Shown: one piece after another, positions 59,887-64,000 of the stretch
How the letters are laid out: every line of letters begins with the position of its first letter
Numbering within the stretch: the stretch's first letter is position 1
NCBI RefSeq assembly: GCF_900109265.1
Contig: NZ_FNZM01000020.1
Span: 62,001-126,000 of the forward strand
Reading direction: 5' to 3'
DNA: 64,000 nucleotides
Source of the DNA: Paraburkholderia tropica
GTDB lineage: Bacteria > Pseudomonadota > Gammaproteobacteria > Burkholderiales > Burkholderiaceae
Made by a program: the position numbers and the translations under genes
Notes under the pieces: model-generated
Database searches by the model: none
Seen by the model: the letters and a program-made list of their open reading frames with translations, nothing else
Told to the model about the DNA's origin: nothing

Positions 59887-61986
59887 ATGACCCAAGCTCA
59901 TCACGCCACTCTCCTCGTCGAACTGCTGACCGAGGAACTGCCGCCGAAGGCCCTCGCGCGTCTCGGCGACGCTTTCGCCGAAGGCATCGCGCAGCGCCTC
60001 GCCGCGCGCGACCTGATCGAAGGCGATCTGTCGTTCGAACGCTTCGCCACGCCGCGCCGTCTCGCCGTGACGATCAAGAACGTGCGCAGCGTCGCGCCCG
60101 AAAAACAGGTGCGCGAGAAAGTGCTGCCGGTGTCGGTCGCACTCGACGCCAACGGCCAGCCCACCGCGCCGCTCGCGAAGAAACTCGCGGCGCTCGGCTT
60201 CCCCGACTTCCCGGTCAGCGACCTCGAACGCGCGAGCGACGGCAAGAACGAAGCGTTCTTCCTGCGCTACGCCGCGCCGGGCGTCACGCTCGCCGACGGC
60301 CTGCAGGCCGTGCTCGACGAAGCGCTCGCCAAGCTGCCGATTCCGAAGGTCATGAAGTACCAGCGCCCGGACGGCAGCGACGTGCAGTTCGTGCGCCCGG
60401 TGCATCGCCTCACGGTGCTGCACGCCGACCAGATCGTGCCGGTGAGCGCATTCGGCATCGACGCCGGCGACACCACGCGCGGCCATCGCTTCCTCTCGGA
60501 AGGCCCGATCGCCATCACCCAGGCCGACGACTACGCGCACACGCTCCAGCACAAGGGCCGCGTGATCGCGAGCTACAGCGAGCGCCGCGAATCGATCCGC
60601 GCGCAGCTGATCGAAACCGCCGGCGACGACAAGGTGGTGATGCCCGACTCGCTGCTCGACGAAGTGAATTCGCTCGTCGAATGGCCGGTCGTGTACGCGT
60701 GCCAGTTCGAGGAAGAATTCCTGCAGGTGCCGCAGGAATGCCTGATCCTCACGATGCAGACGAACCAGAAGTACTTCGCGCTGACCGACGACGAAGGCCG
60801 CCTGCGCTCGCGCTTCCTGATCGTCTCGAACATCGAGACGGCCACGCCGGTCGAGATCGTCGAAGGCAACGAGCGCGTCGTGCGCCCGCGTCTGGCGGAC
60901 GCCAAGTTCTTCTTCGAGCAGGACAAGAAGAAGCCGCTGGCCGACCGCGTGCCGCTGCTCGCCAACGTGGTCTATCACAACAAGCTCGGCTCGACGCTGC
61001 AACGCGTGGAGCGCCTCGAAGCACTCGCGGGCGCCATCGCGCTGATGTGCGGCGCGAACATCGCGCTCGCCGAACGCGGCGCGCGCCTCGCCAAGGCCGA
61101 CCTGCTGACCGACATGGTCGGCGAATTCCCCGAGCTGCAAGGCACGATGGGCACCTACTACGCGCGCCACGACGGCGAAGCGGAAGAAGTGGCGATCGCC
61201 TGCTCCGAGCACTATCAGCCGCGCTTCTCCGGCGACGAGCTGCCGACCACCGCCACGGGCACGATCGTCGCGCTCGCGGACAAGCTCGAAACGCTGGTCG
61301 GCATCTGGGGCATCGGCCTCGCGCCCACCGGCGAAAAGGATCCGTTCGCACTGCGCCGCCACGCGCTGGGCGTGCTGCGCATCCTGGTCGAGAAGCAACT
61401 GCCGCTCGACCTCGTCGAACTGCTGCGCACGACGTACTCGCAGTTCGCGGGCGTCGAAGCCGCCGCGGAATCGACTCAGGCGATCTACGAGTTCTGCATG
61501 GACCGTCTGCGCGGCCAGCTGCGCGAACGCGGCTACGCGGCCCAGGAAGTGGACGCGGTGCTCGCGCTGAACCCCACGCGCTTCGACGACGTGATCGCGC
61601 GTCTGGACGCCGTGCGCGAATTCGCCGCGCTCAACGAAGCGGCCTCGCTTGCGGCGGCCAACAAGCGCATCTCGAACATCCTCAAGAAGTCCGAGGGCAC
61701 CGAAGATGCGGGCGTGCAGATCGCGCTGTTCACGGAGAGCGCCGAAAAGGCGCTCTACGCGCAGCTCGAACAGGTCGCGCCGCGCGTGGAATCGCAACTG
61801 GCCGCGCGCGATTACACGGGTGCGCTCACGGCGCTCGCGGCGCTGCGCGAAACCGTCGACACGTTCTTCAACGACGTGATGGTCAATGCCGAAGATCCGG
61901 CGCTGCGGGCCAACCGCCTCGCGCTGCTCAAGGCGCTGCATCGCCAGATGAACAGCGTGGCCGACATTTCGCGCCTCGCGGCGTGA
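59887..61986 (+). CDS. glyS: Glycine-tRNA ligase beta subunit
   Basis: tRNA-binding partner of GlyQ. The 699 residues have the start LLVELLTEELPPKALARLGDAF, the HD-like core (LTDMVGEFPELQGTMGTYYARHDGE) and a C-terminal DALR anticodon-binding domain (FFNDVMVNAEDPALRANRLALLKALHRQMNSVADISRLA). Complete and normal in length. Confidence 0.97.
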   Translation: MTQAHHATLLVELLTEELPPKALARLGDAFAEGIAQRLAARDLIEGDLSFERFATPRRLAVTIKNVRSVAPEKQVREKVLPVSVALDANGQPTAPLAKKLAALGFPDFPVSDLERASDGKNEAFFLRYAAPGVTLADGLQAVLDEALAKLPIPKVMKYQRPDGSDVQFVRPVHRLTVLHADQIVPVSAFGIDAGDTTRGHRFLSEGPIAITQADDYAHTLQHKGRVIASYSERRESIRAQLIETAGDDKVVMPDSLLDEVNSLVEWPVVYACQFEEEFLQVPQECLILTMQTNQKYFALTDDEGRLRSRFLIVSNIETATPVEIVEGNERVVRPRLADAKFFFEQDKKKPLADRVPLLANVVYHNKLGSTLQRVERLEALAGAIALMCGANIALAERGARLAKADLLTDMVGEFPELQGTMGTYYARHDGEAEEVAIACSEHYQPRFSGDELPTTATGTIVALADKLETLVGIWGIGLAPTGEKDPFALRRHALGVLRILVEKQLPLDLVELLRTTYSQFAGVEAAAESTQAIYEFCMDRLRGQLRERGYAAQEVDAVLALNPTRFDDVIARLDAVREFAALNEAASLAAANKRISNILKKSEGTEDAGVQIALFTESAEKALYAQLEQVAPRVESQLAARDYTGALTALAALRETVDTFFNDVMVNAEDPALRANRLALLKALHRQMNSVADISRLAA

Positions 61987-62029
61987 TCGCCGGCACGGAC
62001 ATCCGCCAGACCCAACCAGACGCGACGCC

Positions 62030-62593
62030 ATGCCGACCAGCACCAGCCGCAAGATCGTGATCCTCGACCGCGACGGCGTGATCAACGTCGATTCCGACGC
62101 CTTCATCAAGTCGCCTGACGAATGGGTCGCGCTGCCCGGCAGCCTCGAAGCGATCGCTCGCCTGAATCAGGCGGGCTATCGCGTCGCCGTCGCGACGAAC
62201 CAGTCCGGCATCGGACGCGGTTTGTTCGACACGACGGCGCTCAACGCCATGCACGCGAAGATGCACCGCCAGGCCACGGCCGTGGGCGCGCGCATCGACG
62301 CCGTGTTCTTCTGCCCGCACACCTCGCAGGACCACTGCGACTGCCGCAAGCCCAAGCCCGGCATGCTGAAGATGATCGCCGACCGCTTCGAGATCGATCC
62401 CGCCGATACGCCCGTGGTGGGCGATTCGCTGCGCGACCTCGAAGCCGGCGCGGCGCTCGGCTTCGCGACGCATCTCGTGCTCACGGGCAAAGGCAAGAAG
62501 ACGCTGGCCGCGGGCGGTCTGCCCGAAGGCACGAAGGTGCACGACGACCTGCGTGCCTTCGCGCTCGACTTCCTCGCGAACGACAACGCCTGA
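62030..62593 (+). CDS. gmhB: D-glycero-beta-D-manno-heptose 1,7-bisphosphate 7-phosphatase
   Basis: HAD-family phosphatase in ADP-heptose synthesis for the LPS core. The 187 residues have motif I DRDGVINVDSD, the motif II region TNQSGIGRG, the zinc ligands CPHTSQDHCDCRKP and the acidic VVGDSLRDLEAG. It supplies the pathway used by waaF in the same window. Confidence 0.95.
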   Translation: MPTSTSRKIVILDRDGVINVDSDAFIKSPDEWVALPGSLEAIARLNQAGYRVAVATNQSGIGRGLFDTTALNAMHAKMHRQATAVGARIDAVFFCPHTSQDHCDCRKPKPGMLKMIADRFEIDPADTPVVGDSLRDLEAGAALGFATHLVLTGKGKKTLAAGGLPEGTKVHDDLRAFALDFLANDNA

Positions 62594-62740
62594 CCCCGGC
62601 GAGCGCACGCATGAACGGCGTACGCTCGACCGAATCCGCATCGCCCGGCGCAAGCCGGTGCCGATGCCTGCTCCCCACCGCGCGGCGGCGCGTCTGACGA
62701 CGCCCGCCCTGCCGCGCACGCTTCACGAACGGTCCAACCG

Positions 62741-63502
62741 ATGCGCTTCATCCGCTCCCTGCTGTTGTTCGTCTACCTGATCGTCTACACGATGCCGTAC
62801 GCGACCGCGTGCTTCATCGCGTTTCCGTTCCTGAACGCCACGCGGCGTTACTGGATGGCGGTCGGCTGGTGCCGCTCGACGCTGTTCGTCGCGCGCTACC
62901 TCAACGGTATTCGCTACCGCATCGAGGGCATGGAGAACCTGCCCAACGGCCCCGCCGTGCTGCTCTCGAAGCATCAATCCGCGTGGGAGACGTTCGCGTT
63001 TCCCGCGCTGATGCCGCGCCCGCTGTGCTACGTCTTCAAGCGCGAACTGCTGTACGTGCCGTTCTTCGGCTGGGCGCTCGGCATGCTGAAGATGGTTCAC
63101 ATCAACCGCAAGGAAGGCAAGAACGCGTTCACCTCGGTGATCCGCCAGGGCAAGCAGCGCATGGCCGAAGGTGCATGGGTGATCATGTTCCCCGAAGGCA
63201 CGCGCATTCCCGTGGGCAAGACCGGCAAGTACAAGACCGGCGGCCCGCGCTTCGCCATCGAAACGGGCGCGCCCGTGGTGCCCATCGCGCACAATGCGGG
63301 ACACGTCTGGCCCCGAAACTCGTTTATTAAATATCCGGGTATAGTCACGGTGTCGATCGGCAAGCCGATCGAGACGACCGGGCTCTCGCCCGACGAAGTG
63401 AATACCCGCGTGGAAAACTGGATCGAAGCCGAAATGCGCCGGATCGATCCGGATGCGTATCGCGAAACGGATGGCGCCAAGGCAAACGCAGCGAAAGCCT
63501 GA
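62741..63502 (+). CDS. PlsC-family lysophospholipid acyltransferase
   Basis: A 253-residue membrane-linked acyltransferase: N-terminal membrane helix (SLLLFVYLIVYTMPYATACFIAF), then the acyltransferase motif I, which is KHQSAWET (His-x4-Glu, in place of the usual His-x4-Asp), motif II FKRELLYVPFFGW, motif III MFPEGTRIPVG and motif IV GAPVVPIAHN. It acylates lysophosphatidate or a similar acceptor. It follows gmhB. Confidence 0.9.
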   Translation: MRFIRSLLLFVYLIVYTMPYATACFIAFPFLNATRRYWMAVGWCRSTLFVARYLNGIRYRIEGMENLPNGPAVLLSKHQSAWETFAFPALMPRPLCYVFKRELLYVPFFGWALGMLKMVHINRKEGKNAFTSVIRQGKQRMAEGAWVIMFPEGTRIPVGKTGKYKTGGPRFAIETGAPVVPIAHNAGHVWPRNSFIKYPGIVTVSIGKPIETTGLSPDEVNTRVENWIEAEMRRIDPDAYRETDGAKANAAKA

Positions 63503-63728
63503 CGCGCGGCGCGAGCGCCGCAAGCGTCACGTTGCGCAGACAGCCATCGCGGCGGTGCTGCGTGCGCTGTCTGTCCTGTTCGCGGTGCTGCGGGCCGTAT
63601 TGCGTGCGGTGTTTGTTCCGCACGATTCGCACGATTCGCATGTTCTGCCGCAGCGCGATTCGGCACGCGGTTCGCCGGCACGCACACGCGCTCCTCGCCG
63701 CACACGCAATCCCGCTCCAGGCCTGACG

Positions 63729-64000
63729 ATGCAGAAGCCCCCTACGCAGCGCCCTTCCGCGGCGCTCGACAACCGGCAACTCGATCTGCCGCTCTTTGCC
63801 GAGCCGGCGCCTGCTGCCACACCGACGGCCGATTCACCTTCGCCGTCGGCCCAGTTTGCACCGCCCACTTCCAGCGCGCCGCCCAAGGCGCCGCTCGCGC
63901 CCGACGGCACGAAGCTGCGCACGCTCGTGCTCGGCTCGCGGACCCTGTATTACCGGCTCAAACGATCGTCGCGCAAGTCGATCGGCTTTGCCATCGACGG
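63729..64000 (+). CDS. YgjP-like (SprT/M48-type, DUF45) metallopeptidase, N-terminal part
   Basis: Starts at the ATG at 63729 (MQKPPTQRPSAALDN) and runs out of the window. The first 60 residues are Pro/Ala-rich; from about residue 62 it shows RTLVLGSRTLYYRLKRSSRKSIGFAIDG, which resembles the beginning of the YgjP-like domain, where RRSIG is typical. The HExxH would lie beyond the end. Assignment is tentative. Confidence 0.68.
   Translation, partial: MQKPPTQRPSAALDNRQLDLPLFAEPAPAATPTADSPSPSAQFAPPTSSAPPKAPLAPDGTKLRTLVLGSRTLYYRLKRSSRKSIGFAID

Noticed and set aside
59629..62109. An 826-codon minus-strand frame opposite glyQ and glyS
   Set aside because: Same pattern: long because of GC bias, no recognisable motif, covers certain genes on the other strand.

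Overview
This 64 kb window is a high-GC (roughly two thirds G+C) chromosomal segment from a betaproteobacterium of the Burkholderia sensu lato group (Burkholderia, Paraburkholderia or Caballeronia). The assignment rests on remembered gene order (pgk-pyk-fba-purC-purE-purK; recA-recX-DUF2889-sucC-sucD-terC-pilin-pglL-moaC; miaB-phoH-ybeY-corC-lnt-glyQ-glyS-gmhB) and on protein character. No database search was run. I find no prophage, insertion sequence, CRISPR array or rRNA operon; this is mostly core chromosome with a few accessory inserts.

Layout: 1-640 holds the 3' end of an SGNH/GDSL esterase. 671-10801 is a minus-strand block: a class II Fic AMP-transferase, the tRNA threonylcarbamoylation enzyme Sua5, purine genes purK/purE/purC, and the glycolytic/Calvin genes fba, pyk and pgk. 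11566-15628 (+) has a CHCC zinc-finger protein, heptosyltransferase II, an NTF2-like protein, a YheT-type hydrolase and an unknown protein. A BepA-like M48 protease (-) and moaC (+) follow. 18384-27468 (-) holds a PglL-type O-oligosaccharyltransferase, a type IV prepilin, TerC, succinyl-CoA synthetase (sucC/sucD), a DUF2889 protein, recX and SOS-controlled recA. 27706-32101 (+) has a two-component system and an MHS-family transporter, then a tRNA(CAU) with its own promoter and terminator. 32401-37211 includes a GAF-GGDEF protein, a DgoR-like GntR regulator divergent from galactonate dehydratase, and a CopD-like membrane protein. 37867-42583 (+) has two multihaem cytochromes c, a hemolysin III-family protein and RhlE. 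42691-51548 is a looser region: a ferritin-like protein, small proteins, a HAD phosphatase, ribB behind an FMN riboswitch, a cupin regulator, and an MFS/VOC pair divergent from a LysR regulator. 51798-64000 (+) is a housekeeping run: miaB, phoH, ybeY, chaC, corC, lnt, glyQ, glyS, gmhB, a PlsC-like acyltransferase and the start of a YgjP-like metallopeptidase.

The strongest candidate for something new is the pilin/PglL pair. The prepilin has a predicted 65-residue leader, far longer than usual, containing an exact array of eight 9-bp units (Pro-Ile-Thr x8). Its mature C-terminus carries an Ala/Pro/Ser-rich tail of the kind PglL enzymes glycosylate. Other items are a GntR regulator whose intact DNA-binding domain has no canonical start codon, twin repeats bracketing the fic promoter, a 146-codon open extension upstream of pyruvate kinase starting at the pgk stop codon, and a RecX with a long low-complexity N-terminus. 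Several short in-frame 12-13 bp tandem arrays recur across the window.
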